A program made the translations under genes and the position numbers. 64,000 nucleotides of DNA from CAZVYN01 sp964631125 (lineage in GTDB: Bacteria > Eisenbacteria > RBG-16-71-46 > CAIMUX01), in contig CAZVYN010000006.1 of assembly GCA_964631125.1 (NCBI GenBank), positions 1-64,000 on the forward strand, written 5' to 3'. Shown in pieces: positions 17,556 to 26,197 of this stretch; position 1 is the stretch's first letter, and the number at the start of each line of letters is the position of its first letter. The notes under the pieces are model-generated. The model ran no database searches and was not told where the DNA came from. It saw nothing but the letters and a program-made list of their open reading frames with translations.

Positions 17556-18785
17556 TCACGGCAGATCCGCCGCCGTCCCACTGTGCGCCGCTGGGTGCGC
17601 CGCCGTCTGCGCCGAACTGTTCACCGCCGCGCTCGGCAACGTCTCGCGTCCCTCTCGATAGATCCGCCAGCACGCAATGGCAAGCGACAAAGCAGCCGGC
17701 CCCACGACGACCCCGAGGAGACCCATCAGCTTCAGCCCGCCCAACATCGAGAGGAAGAGCCACAGGAGCGGCAACTTCATGTCCCGGCCGATGAGATACG
17801 GCCGGAGGATGTTGTCGATGAGGCTGACCACGAAAGTCCCCCAGAGCGCGAGTCCGATCGCGGCGCCGTGGTGGCCGTCTAAGTAGAGGCCGATGGCGGT
17901 CGGCAGCCAGATGGCGACGGGACCGACGAACGGGACGAGGGCGGCGACGAAGGTGACACAGGCGAGGAGCACCGGAAAAGGCGCGCCGGCCACCGCGAAG
18001 CCCACGCCGGCGAGAACGGCCTGCGCCGCCGCGGTCAAGAGCACGCCGCGGAAGACGGCGCTGATGGTGCGGCCGGCGATCTGGATGAGGCGCGTCGAGT
18101 AGGCGCGGTCGAGCGGGAGGAACGTCTCGACCTTCTCGATCCAGCCCGGCCCGTGCCGGAGAAAGAAGAAGAACGCCAGGATGGTGATGCCGCCCTGCAC
18201 GAGCGCGGCGGGCAGACTCCGCGTCGCGCCGCGCAACTTGTCGAGGAACCACTCCTGGAGCCCGAGTGCGCTGTCTTGGAGGACCAACTCGAGCGAGCCG
18301 ACACTCTCACCTCGCGCGCCGAGGGCGATGCGCGCGGCGGCGCGGAACGGCGACTCGTCGAGCCAGTTCGACAGCCGCGAGAATGTCTCGGGGCTCAGAC
18401 TTCGTTGCAGCGTCGGCCAGAACTCGCGCAGCTCGGCGAAGAGATTGAACACGACGAGTCCGGCCGGCACGAAGACGACGAGGATCGAGACGGTGGTACT
18501 GAAGACTGCGGCTACGGTGGAGTGACCGCGGACGAGCCGCAGGATCTTTCGGTGCAGCGGATAGAACAGGACCGCCAAGGACGCGGCCCAGACGATGGGA
18601 TGGAAGAACTGCAGGTAGATCGCAGCCAGGACGCCGAAGATGGTGAGCACGACGAGTCCGAAGCCGACCGCAAGAACCCGTCGACGAAACTCGAGCACGC
18701 CGTCGACCGGCGGGAGTTCGAGCGGCTCGGTTTCCACGGGCGGCTCCTCTCGCATCGGCGGCCGTGACGATCGTTCCGCGTTCAT
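17556..18785 (-). CDS. AI-2E/PerM-family membrane transporter
   Basis: A 409-aa polytopic protein of the AI-2E transporter (TqsA/PerM/UPF0118) family. It has paired N-terminal helices, a soluble middle (about residues 110-210), and a C-terminal block containing ALVPFVGPVAIWLP and DNILRPYLIGRDMKLP, the conserved family segments. Members export small molecules or exchange ions; the substrate is unknown. The start ATG overlaps the stop of the DUF523 gene (ATGA). Last gene of the operon boxB-DUF523-AI-2E. Confidence 0.88.
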   Translation of the reverse strand: MNAERSSRPPMREEPPVETEPLELPPVDGVLEFRRRVLAVGFGLVVLTIFGVLAAIYLQFFHPIVWAASLAVLFYPLHRKILRLVRGHSTVAAVFSTTVSILVVFVPAGLVVFNLFAELREFWPTLQRSLSPETFSRLSNWLDESPFRAAARIALGARGESVGSLELVLQDSALGLQEWFLDKLRGATRSLPAALVQGGITILAFFFFLRHGPGWIEKVETFLPLDRAYSTRLIQIAGRTISAVFRGVLLTAAAQAVLAGVGFAVAGAPFPVLLACVTFVAALVPFVGPVAIWLPTAIGLYLDGHHGAAIGLALWGTFVVSLIDNILRPYLIGRDMKLPLLWLFLSMLGGLKLMGLLGVVVGPAALSLAIACWRIYREGRETLPSAAVNSSAQTAAHPAAHSGTAADLP

Positions 18786-19558
18786 CCTCGACTCCCTTTC
18801 GTCGCGCGACTTCCCTGGCGCGCTCCCTGACGCATCGGCTGACGCATCGGCTGACGCATCGATTGGGGCGGAGCATACCCGGTCACGAAACGCTCCCCGT
18901 ACCAGGCGAGGAATGCAGCCGACGGCGTCCCTTCGGCTAGATCGGCCGCTCGAACCGCCGCCTCGCGTTCGATCCCGTCATCCAGAACTGCGCGGATCCG
19001 ACCATGGCGGCGCGAGAGGCGTCGGCGGCGCTGCCGGTGGAGAGCCAAGAGACCCGGCCAGCTCGGCCCGCTCTCCACGAACGACCACCAGACATCGCAG
19101 GCCGTCACACGCGCGGCGAACCGCGCGAGCGCGCCCGGCCGCCGCAGAGAGTCCTCGTCGGCCAGCGGCAGCCAGGGGAGCGAGCGCGCAGCCGCCCGGG
19201 CGAAGAGACCGGCGCCGCGCCCTCGGGTCGTGCGGGGACCGCAGCTCGGCGAGCGCGCCTTCAGGATGAGTCCACGAATTCCACCGCGGCGAAGATCCTC
19301 CAACCGCCGCGCCGAGAACTGCGTCATCAGCTCGGTCCAGTCGCGTCCTGACTGGGTGGCGATCATGCGTGGCGCGGCGCGATCCCCCTCCAAGCGGACC
19401 GTCTCGCGCGGCGTTCCCATACCGACTTCGACTTCGGGACAGACCGCAATCCACTCCACCGGTCCGAGCCACGACCGCCGCAGCCACGCCGCGTCGCGGT
19501 GGTCGCCGTCATACCGGACAGGGCGACCCAAGAGGCAGGCGCTGATCCCGACGCGCAG
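18782..19558 (-). CDS. DUF523-family protein, non-canonical start
   Basis: About 258 aa. VGISACLLGRPVRYDG at the very N-terminus and SPSCGP near residue 105 are the two DUF523 signatures, whose cysteines may bind metal or an Fe-S cluster. The family function is unknown. No ATG, GTG or TTG exists in frame between the boxB stop and the first conserved motif; CTG at 19558, five bases after the boxB TAG, is the likeliest start, relying on coupling. The C-terminus carries QPMRQPMRQ repeats encoded by a 12-bp array (18827-18862). The coordinate of the start is therefore uncertain. Confidence 0.7.
   Translation of the reverse strand: MRVGISACLLGRPVRYDGDHRDAAWLRRSWLGPVEWIAVCPEVEVGMGTPRETVRLEGDRAAPRMIATQSGRDWTELMTQFSARRLEDLRRGGIRGLILKARSPSCGPRTTRGRGAGLFARAAARSLPWLPLADEDSLRRPGALARFAARVTACDVWWSFVESGPSWPGLLALHRQRRRRLSRRHGRIRAVLDDGIEREAAVRAADLAEGTPSAAFLAWYGERFVTGYAPPQSMRQPMRQPMRQGARQGSRATKGSRG
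18827..18862. repeat. 12-bp tandem array inside the DUF523 gene
   Basis: Three units of CTGACGCATCGG (the last base of the third changed). Unit length is a multiple of three, so it adds repeated PMRQ-type residues to the C-terminus without changing frame. Confidence 0.92.
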
Positions 19559-19560
19559 CG

Positions 19561-20985
19561 CTACGCCTGCGCCTCGCGCCGCACGTACTCGAACTCGAAC
19601 GACAGCCCCTTGATCCCCTTGGACGGCGGCGCGATCCAGTTGGCGATCTTGCCCGGCTCGACCACCGCGTGCATGAGCGAAGCAACGTGCGCTTCGTCCT
19701 CGGCCGTCGGCAGGAACTCGGGCAGGCGCCGTTCCCACTCGTCCGGCGTCAGGAAACGTCCGGTTGGATCGATCGGGAGATCGGCGTAGATCCCGATGCG
19801 GCGATTGAAGCTCATGACCGGCAGGCGCAACTCGAAGTCGATCCCCGCCGCTTGGATCGCCGCGTTCCACTTGTCCACGCCGCGCTTGCAATCCTCGGCG
19901 TAGGCGTCGCGCAAGACGGAGTTCATGGCGTTGCGCATCGGCGCTTCTTCCGCCACCAATTGGCCGTCGCGCGGCTGCGCCACGCTATAAACGGGTTCCA
20001 AAGCGACGTGATCTTCGTAGCGCGCCTCGTTCGCGCGGCCCTTCAAGCCCGAAGCGAAGTAGTGCGCGGCGTTGCTGGAGAGTTCACTGCCGAAGAGATC
20101 GAGCGAGACGGAGTACCAGCGATTGAGATACCGCTGCACCAGCGGCAGGTCCATCCCCCCGGCGCGACGCACGTCGCCTCCCGGCGTCTCCTTCATCAGC
20201 TCGCAGGCGCGCTGCACGACGCGCAGCACGCCGGTCTCGCCGACGAACATGTGGTGCGCCTCCTCGGTCAGCATGAAGCGGCAGGTGCGCGCCAGCGGAT
20301 CGAAGGACGACTCGGCCAGCGAGAGGAGCTGGTACTTCCCGTCGCGATCGGTGAAGTAGGTGAACATGAAGAACGAGAGCCAATCGGAGATCGGCTCGTT
20401 GAAGGCGCCCAGGATCCTCGGCTTGTCGGGATTGCCGCTGCGCCGCTCCAACAGCCCCTCGGCCTCTTCGCGACCGTCGCTGCCGAAATGCGAGTGCAGC
20501 AGATAGACCATCGCCCAGAGGTGCCGGCCCTCTTCGACGTTCACCTGGAAGAGATTGCGCAGGTCATAGAGCGACGGCGCGGTCTGGCCGAGCAACCGTT
20601 GCTGCTCGACGCTGGCCGGCTCGGTGTCGCCTTGGGTCACGATGAGCCGCTTCAGATGGGTGCGCAGTTCGCCCGGCACCTGCTGCCAGACCGGCTCTCC
20701 GTAGTGATCGCCGAATCCGACGGTGCGGTCGGGATCCTGGTCGGCGAGGAAGATCCCCCAGCGATAGTCCGGCATCTTCACGTAGTCGAAGTGCGCCCAG
20801 CCGGCGACATCGGCCGAAATCGCGGTCCGCAGGTAGATCTGATCGAGCTGGAACCCCTCGGGCCCCATGTCCATCCACCAGCGCAGAAAGCTCGGTTGCC
20901 ACTTCTCCAACGCCCGCTGCAGGCGCTTGTCGTCCGAGAGGCCGACGTTGTTGGGGATGGTGTCGTACTGATTGACGTGGCTCAC
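19561..20985 (-). CDS. boxB: Benzoyl-CoA 2,3-epoxidase oxygenase subunit BoxB
   Basis: A 474-aa di-iron oxygenase of aerobic benzoate degradation. With the reductase BoxA it converts benzoyl-CoA to its 2,3-epoxide in the cytosol. Carboxylate/histidine ligands are visible in VNVEEGRHLWAM (E151/E152, H155) and TEEAHHMFVGETG (E241/E242, H244/H245). YDTIPNNVGL near the start and DWLSFFMFTYF are also BoxB-like, and the length is normal. The start is GTG 20985, with GGGAG seven bases upstream; the frame is open further upstream without support. First gene of an operon with DUF523 and AI-2E genes. No boxA is present. Confidence 0.92.
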   Translation of the reverse strand: MSHVNQYDTIPNNVGLSDDKRLQRALEKWQPSFLRWWMDMGPEGFQLDQIYLRTAISADVAGWAHFDYVKMPDYRWGIFLADQDPDRTVGFGDHYGEPVWQQVPGELRTHLKRLIVTQGDTEPASVEQQRLLGQTAPSLYDLRNLFQVNVEEGRHLWAMVYLLHSHFGSDGREEAEGLLERRSGNPDKPRILGAFNEPISDWLSFFMFTYFTDRDGKYQLLSLAESSFDPLARTCRFMLTEEAHHMFVGETGVLRVVQRACELMKETPGGDVRRAGGMDLPLVQRYLNRWYSVSLDLFGSELSSNAAHYFASGLKGRANEARYEDHVALEPVYSVAQPRDGQLVAEEAPMRNAMNSVLRDAYAEDCKRGVDKWNAAIQAAGIDFELRLPVMSFNRRIGIYADLPIDPTGRFLTPDEWERRLPEFLPTAEDEAHVASLMHAVVEPGKIANWIAPPSKGIKGLSFEFEYVRREAQA

Positions 20986-21137
20986 TCTGGGTCTCCCTGC
21001 CTCGAGGTCGCGCACCGCCTCGTTTTCACCCAGCGGACGCCGGAACGGGCAGCCGGCCGATCTTACTCCATGTCTCGCGGGTCAAGACCCGCCGCAGAAC
21101 TGTCGAACTGGAGGAGAAGCCCTTATGCGTCTCCGAG

Positions 21138-22883
21138 GTGTCGATGCCCCCCTCTGACCTTCCCCATCGAGATGCTCTCGACGAATTCGCGTCGCCCGAA
21201 CTGCGCCGCGCGGTGCTCATCCTGGCGCGCGCCGCCAAATCGGTGCGCCTCTATCCCGCCGGCAGCGACGTCCGCACCCGGTTCGTCCGCGACCTGATGG
21301 CGGCGTTCGAGGAGTTGTTCGAGCAGATCGGACCGATCCGTCTGACCTTCGGCAAGGGACAGGTCCTCGTCGACCAGGAGGTCGTGCTCCAGCATGACGG
21401 CCGCGACGAGCCGGTCCCCGGACGTCTCTATTGGGACGGAGTGCGCGAGCTCTGTTTCGTGCCCGGGCTCGATGAAGCGGAGCTGACCGAATTTCTGGAG
21501 TTGATCGGAAGTCCGTCGACCGGCAGCGAGCAGGACGACCTGGCGACGCTCCTCTGGGCGCGTCGGTTTCCCCACATCGAGCATGTGGCGCTCGACGCGC
21601 TGGTCGGAACCGACCTGACCTTCGATCCGCTCTCGATCCCCGAGGAGTTGGGGTCGCCCTCGTTCGATCAGGTCGATGTGCAGATGCACGAATCGGTCGA
21701 CCCGCAGGCGGCCGCGGCGGCCGGGCGCGCCTTCCTCGACGATCTCCGCACCACAGTCGAGGACTCGAACCTCGAGGTCTTCCAGGTGAGCTCCGACGAA
21801 CGCGCGTTTCTGCTGGCCGAGCTACACGGCGCCGAAGGTCCAGCGCAGGCCAGGCTGGAGCTGATCGAACTGGTGCGCGCGATCGTCGCCGCCGAGACCG
21901 ACGCGACCGGCCTGAGCGAACTAGCGCGCATCCTGGGCAACGGGCTCCGTCGCTTCATCGTGGAGGGAGACCTCGCGGCGGCGCGAGAGGTTGCCGCGCT
22001 GCTCCGCGAGAACGCGGAGTCGCGCCCTGACCTCGACGCGCCCACCCGCGCGGCGTTGGCCGCCCCCCTGCGGCTTCCGTTGGAGGACAGGGACATAGAC
22101 ACGCTGGTCGAACTGCTCGAGCAGCCGAGCAGCGCCGCGCTCGCTTACGTCGCTGAACTCATCGCGTCGCTCACGGCGGAGTCGACGCCGACTTGGTGCG
22201 AGGTGCTCGGTCGGCTGCAGACACCGACCGCGCGCCGTCGGTTGTTGGAGGCGCTCGCGCCGTACGCCAGCAGCCGCCCTGAACTGTTCGAGCCGTTCCT
22301 TCGCGATCGGCGTTGGTACCTGGTGCGCAATGTCGCGCTGCTCCTGGGACGCAGCGGCGAGCCGCGAGCGTTCGAGGCGCTGCAGATGGTGCTCCGCCAT
22401 CCCGAATCCCGCGTGCGCAAGGAGGCGCTCCGCGCGATCTCGGGAGTCGACGGCGCCGGCGCCGAGGGGATCGTCTTCTCCACACTGCGTGACCCGGACA
22501 CCTCGCTGCGCCGCTGGGCCGCACACACCTGCGTGGCCTTCGGCGGCCGCGCGACGCCTCACCTGGAGGCTGCGATTCGGGCGCACGAGTTCGCGACCCG
22601 GGAGATGGGAGAACGCGCGGCGTTCCTGGAGGCGTACGGACGGGCGGCGCGCGACGCGGCCGTTCCGTTGCTCGAATCGCTGCTCGAACCGCGCGGACTT
22701 TTCCGCGCCAAGCCCCCCGAACCGCTCCGCGCCGCGCTCTTCGATGCGCTGGCGGCGGCGGGCGGCGCTCGGGCCGAATCGACCTTGCTCGCGCAGTCGC
22801 ACGATCGCTCGCCCACCATCCGCAGCGCCGCCCGTTCCGCCCTCGCTCGCCTCGCGCGGGAAACACCGGAGGCCGCCGCATGA
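21138..22883 (+). CDS. HEAT-repeat protein
   Basis: A 581-aa cytosolic protein without signal or membrane segments. The N-terminal 170 residues resemble the unassigned N-terminal domain found with HD-GYP neighbours (ILARAAKSVRLYPAGSDVR). Alpha-helical repeats dominate after residue 230, and clear HEAT-like units lie in 390-580 (WYLVRNVALLLGRSGEPRAF, SRVRKEALRAISG, SLRRWAAHTCVAFGG). HEAT units serve as a protein-interaction scaffold. The start could be GTG 21138 or ATG 21144. The stop overlaps the HD-GYP start by four bases, implying a functional pair. Confidence 0.8.
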   Translation: MSMPPSDLPHRDALDEFASPELRRAVLILARAAKSVRLYPAGSDVRTRFVRDLMAAFEELFEQIGPIRLTFGKGQVLVDQEVVLQHDGRDEPVPGRLYWDGVRELCFVPGLDEAELTEFLELIGSPSTGSEQDDLATLLWARRFPHIEHVALDALVGTDLTFDPLSIPEELGSPSFDQVDVQMHESVDPQAAAAAGRAFLDDLRTTVEDSNLEVFQVSSDERAFLLAELHGAEGPAQARLELIELVRAIVAAETDATGLSELARILGNGLRRFIVEGDLAAAREVAALLRENAESRPDLDAPTRAALAAPLRLPLEDRDIDTLVELLEQPSSAALAYVAELIASLTAESTPTWCEVLGRLQTPTARRRLLEALAPYASSRPELFEPFLRDRRWYLVRNVALLLGRSGEPRAFEALQMVLRHPESRVRKEALRAISGVDGAGAEGIVFSTLRDPDTSLRRWAAHTCVAFGGRATPHLEAAIRAHEFATREMGERAAFLEAYGRAARDAAVPLLESLLEPRGLFRAKPPEPLRAALFDALAAAGGARAESTLLAQSHDRSPTIRSAARSALARLARETPEAAA

Positions 22884-24508
22884 GCGATCCGCAGCATCAA
22901 ATCGACTCCGCCGCCATCCATGAGCGCGCCCGCGAGTGGGTGCGCGCATTCTTGCTCGCCTATCGCACGCTGCGCACGCACGGACGAACGAACGACGTCG
23001 GCGCGCAGGCGCTGGACGGTTTCGTGAACGCGTGCAACGCGATCGTGCTAACCGACGGTTCGCTCGACATCCGCGTGGTCGAGGAGTTCCTCTACTTCTC
23101 CGACACGCGTCTGCGCCCGCCGAGATCGGATGCGGCCATCGTCGCCGCCGCGACCCGTGAACTCGCGCAACGCGGCATCGGCCGCCTCTCTCTCGGCGCT
23201 GTCATCGATCTCAACGCGGCCGCGACACTGCTGGAGACCTTGGCGCAGGACGACGGTCGCTCCAAGGGCGCCCTCGATCGCCTCTCGGAGCGGCTGCAGG
23301 CGCGCGGCAACCCGTTCCAACTCGAGGAGCCGAGCGAGATCGCGTCGACTCCTGGAGAGCGAGGGGAGCGCTCGACGATGCTGCAGTTGCCAGTCGGTTT
23401 CCGGCTGGTCGGAGTGAAGCCGACGACCCCGGAAAGCGCGTCCGCGGGGTCACCGGGCGGCGGCGCGGGAACGGGCGCGGGCGCAGGTGGGAGTGGAGGC
23501 GCCGGTTCGAACGACGAAGAACTCGACGCGGAGGATGCCGTCAAACCGCGCGCCGCGCTGCGGCGCGCTTCACCGAAACGCGCGCGCACCGAACAGGCGC
23601 TCTCCACGGCGCTCGCTGTGAGTCAGGTCTATCTCCAGAGCGCGTTCGCGGGAGAACGGATCGAGATGCGCCACGGGAAGCGCGCGGTGCAGTCGCTCGT
23701 CGACCGCATCCTCGATGACGACTCCGCCGTGCTCGGGCTCGCCGCCCTGCGCTCGGCCGACAACTACACATTCCACCACGGCGTGAACGTCTGTGTGCTC
23801 TCGATCGCGCTCGGCAAGCGTCTCGGGCTGCCGCGCGAGCGGCTGGCGGAGCTGGGCGTCGCCGCGCTCTTCCACGATCTCGGCAAGGCGCATGTGCCGC
23901 CCGAGATCCTGCGGAAGAAAGGCGCTTTCACTCCGGAGGAGCGCGCCATCGTCGAGCGGCATCCCCTGACCGGCGCGCGTGAACTGCTCCGCATGATGGG
24001 ACTCACACCGCTCGCGCACGCCGCGCTGCTCGGTTGCTTCGAGCACCACCTCTGGTTCGACGGCGCCAGCGGCTACCCGCGCGTGTCGAGCGGCCACCGG
24101 CCGAGTCTCTTCGGTCGCATCGTCGCGATCGCCGACTGTTTCGACGCCCTCTCGACCAAGCGGGTCTACATGAAGGAGCGCCCGCCGCGCGCCGACGCCC
24201 TCGCCTATCTGCTGGGACAGGGCGAGTCGAAGTTCGATCCGCGCCTGCTGCGCCTGTTCGTGAACATGGTCGGTGTCTACCCCATCGGCTCCGAAGTGCA
24301 GCTCGCCAGCGGACGCACCGCCATCGTCAAGCGCATCCCCGAGGACGCCTCCCTCTCGTTCCACCCGATCGTCGTGACGCTCCCGCCCGGCCCGATCGGC
24401 GAACTCGATCTGTCAGAGCGTGGCGTCGATGGGCGCTACGTCGACGAGATCACCAGCGCGCTGCCGCTGCACACCCTCGATCCGATGGTGCTCGACTTCG
24501 TGGCGTGA
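22880..24508 (+). CDS. HD-GYP domain protein, probable c-di-GMP phosphodiesterase
   Basis: A 542-aa protein. An N-terminal helical domain (1-165) resembles that of the upstream HEAT protein (YRTLRTHGRTND, FLYFSDTRLR). It is followed by a Gly/Ala-rich linker (about 185-215) and an HD-GYP domain (about 275-450). Catalytic motifs are intact: HHGVN, H332-D333-LGK, HPLTGA, EHHLWFDG, G398-Y399-P400. HD-GYP enzymes hydrolyse cyclic di-GMP; some act on cGAMP. There is no membrane anchor or receiver domain, so control probably comes through the coupled HEAT partner. The start lies within the HEAT stop (ATGA). Confidence 0.9.
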   Translation: MSDPQHQIDSAAIHERAREWVRAFLLAYRTLRTHGRTNDVGAQALDGFVNACNAIVLTDGSLDIRVVEEFLYFSDTRLRPPRSDAAIVAAATRELAQRGIGRLSLGAVIDLNAAATLLETLAQDDGRSKGALDRLSERLQARGNPFQLEEPSEIASTPGERGERSTMLQLPVGFRLVGVKPTTPESASAGSPGGGAGTGAGAGGSGGAGSNDEELDAEDAVKPRAALRRASPKRARTEQALSTALAVSQVYLQSAFAGERIEMRHGKRAVQSLVDRILDDDSAVLGLAALRSADNYTFHHGVNVCVLSIALGKRLGLPRERLAELGVAALFHDLGKAHVPPEILRKKGAFTPEERAIVERHPLTGARELLRMMGLTPLAHAALLGCFEHHLWFDGASGYPRVSSGHRPSLFGRIVAIADCFDALSTKRVYMKERPPRADALAYLLGQGESKFDPRLLRLFVNMVGVYPIGSEVQLASGRTAIVKRIPEDASLSFHPIVVTLPPGPIGELDLSERGVDGRYVDEITSALPLHTLDPMVLDFVA

Positions 24509-24515
24509 AGCGCGC

Positions 24516-26177
24516 TCAGGTCCTCCGCCAGTCGAACTCCGGGCGCGCCGGCTTGCCGTAGAGCGTGAGCGCGCCCTTCTCGCCCGTCGAATTGGGACGG
24601 GTGAAGATCCAGTTCTGCCACGCGGAGAGTCGGCCGAAGATGCGCGACTCCATCGTTTCGGGACCGGGGCAGCGAAGGTTGGCTTCCATCGCGGTGAGCG
24701 CATCGGGGCTCATGCCGACTCGCTCCTCGATGGCGATGCGGACTTCGTCGTCCCAATCGATCTCATCGGGCGCGAAGGTGACGAGGCCGGCGGCGAGCGC
24801 CGCCTCCGCGTCGAACATTTCGTCGTGGCGTCGCGCGGTGGTGGCCAAGGCGGGCTCGCCGTAGAACCGGGCGTCCAAACGGGCGAGACCGCTGGCCATC
24901 GGCAGCAGCCCGTCGTTCAGCGGCGAGAGCCCCAGGGCGATCGGCTGGTCCGGTTCGTTCAGCGCATAGCTCCGATCGGCCGCCAGGGTCAGCTCGAAGA
25001 GTGAACCGACGAAACAGGACCCGGGCCGGATGAGCGCGAACGACGAGCGCGCCGTGACATCGAGACGCTTGAGCACGCGGCGCATCAGCAGCACCACTTC
25101 GCCGAGGAACGCGCTCTCGACCTGGCCGGCGACCAACGCGCGGTCCGAGCGGAGCACCGCTTCGGGATCGCCTTCGGTCTCGATCGTGAGAACGCCGACG
25201 TTCTCGTGCTCGAAGCGGAGTCGCAGGAGCACGTCGTCCAACTCGCGGAAGACACGCAGCGACCAGAGCTCGGCCCCGCGCGCATTCATCGCGGCGGTGG
25301 CCGCGGCGCTCGGTTCGACGGGAGCGTCGGCGGGATCGGACGGGCCGCGCAGCGTGATCCGCGCGACGCGTGTCGCCGCATCGATCGCACAACTGACGTA
25401 GCGATGCTCGATCTTGCCGGGCTTGTAGACGCCGCCCAACGCCGGGAGCGCGACCGGTAGACCTTCGCCGCGGCGCGGCGAAGTGGTCACCGCGCGCTGC
25501 ACATCTTCGGCCACCTGCTGCGTCCACGAGCTGCGCGGGATCACGCGATCGACGAGATTCCACTCTTCGGCGCGCTTGCCGCGAATCCCCTCCGCGACCG
25601 TGGAGAAGACATCCGCGCGATCGCGCCGCACCTTCCGCTTGTCGATCACGCGCGTGAGTCCGCCGGTGCCGGGCAGCACGCCCAGGAGCGGAGTCTCGGG
25701 CAACGAGACCGCCGCGCTGCCGTCATCGATCAGGAGAATCCGCTCGCAGGCCAACGCCAATTCGTAGCCGCCGCCGGCGCAGGCGCCGTTCACCGCGGCG
25801 ATCGTGCGCACGCCGGTCCGCTCCGCCAGGTCTTCCAGATAGAGCCGCGTCTCGTTGGTGAACTTGCAGAAGTTCACTTTGAACGGGTGGGACGAGCCGC
25901 CCAGCATCGGGATGTTCGCGCCGGCCGAGAAGACACGGTCCTTCGCGCTCGTCACCACCAATGCTTTCACGTCGGGGTGCTCGAAGCGAATCCGCTGGAT
26001 TGCGTCGGCCAACTCGATGTCGACCCCCAGGTCGTACGAGTTGAGCTTGAGGATGTACCCCGGACGGAGCCCTTGGTCGTCCTGGACGTCCAGGGCGAGA
26101 GTGGCGACCGCGCCGTCGAAACTCAGTTTCCAGTGCCGGTACCGCGCCGGCTCGGTCTCGAAGAAGATCGGATCCAT
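24516..26177 (-). CDS. boxC: 2,3-epoxybenzoyl-CoA dihydrolase BoxC
   Basis: A 553-aa protein with two crotonase-like halves. It opens the benzoyl-CoA epoxide ring with loss of formate, the step after BoxB. Visible family segments are SAKDRVFSAGANIPMLGGSS (about 80-99), AAVNGACAGGGYELALACERI (oxyanion-hole region), and SLPETPLLGVLPGTGGLTRV. The length matches BoxC (about 550) and is twice that of a simple enoyl-CoA hydratase. No clear Shine-Dalgarno site precedes ATG 26177. It is separated from boxB by the oppositely oriented HEAT/HD-GYP pair. Its 3' end is eight bases from the HD-GYP stop. Confidence 0.92.
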   Translation of the reverse strand: MDPIFFETEPARYRHWKLSFDGAVATLALDVQDDQGLRPGYILKLNSYDLGVDIELADAIQRIRFEHPDVKALVVTSAKDRVFSAGANIPMLGGSSHPFKVNFCKFTNETRLYLEDLAERTGVRTIAAVNGACAGGGYELALACERILLIDDGSAAVSLPETPLLGVLPGTGGLTRVIDKRKVRRDRADVFSTVAEGIRGKRAEEWNLVDRVIPRSSWTQQVAEDVQRAVTTSPRRGEGLPVALPALGGVYKPGKIEHRYVSCAIDAATRVARITLRGPSDPADAPVEPSAAATAAMNARGAELWSLRVFRELDDVLLRLRFEHENVGVLTIETEGDPEAVLRSDRALVAGQVESAFLGEVVLLMRRVLKRLDVTARSSFALIRPGSCFVGSLFELTLAADRSYALNEPDQPIALGLSPLNDGLLPMASGLARLDARFYGEPALATTARRHDEMFDAEAALAAGLVTFAPDEIDWDDEVRIAIEERVGMSPDALTAMEANLRCPGPETMESRIFGRLSAWQNWIFTRPNSTGEKGALTLYGKPARPEFDWRRT

Positions 26178-26197
26178 GGCGCGGTAGTGTGCCCGAT

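Noticed and set aside
21125..21157. Ten-codon leader peptide in front of the HEAT gene (GGAGG then ATG)
   Set aside because: No attenuator hairpins or runs of one codon; the same GGAGG may simply be a coincidence.
19669..21297. 542-codon plus-strand frame opposite boxB
   Set aside because: Antisense shadow of a well-supported gene; it runs into the HEAT gene in another frame.
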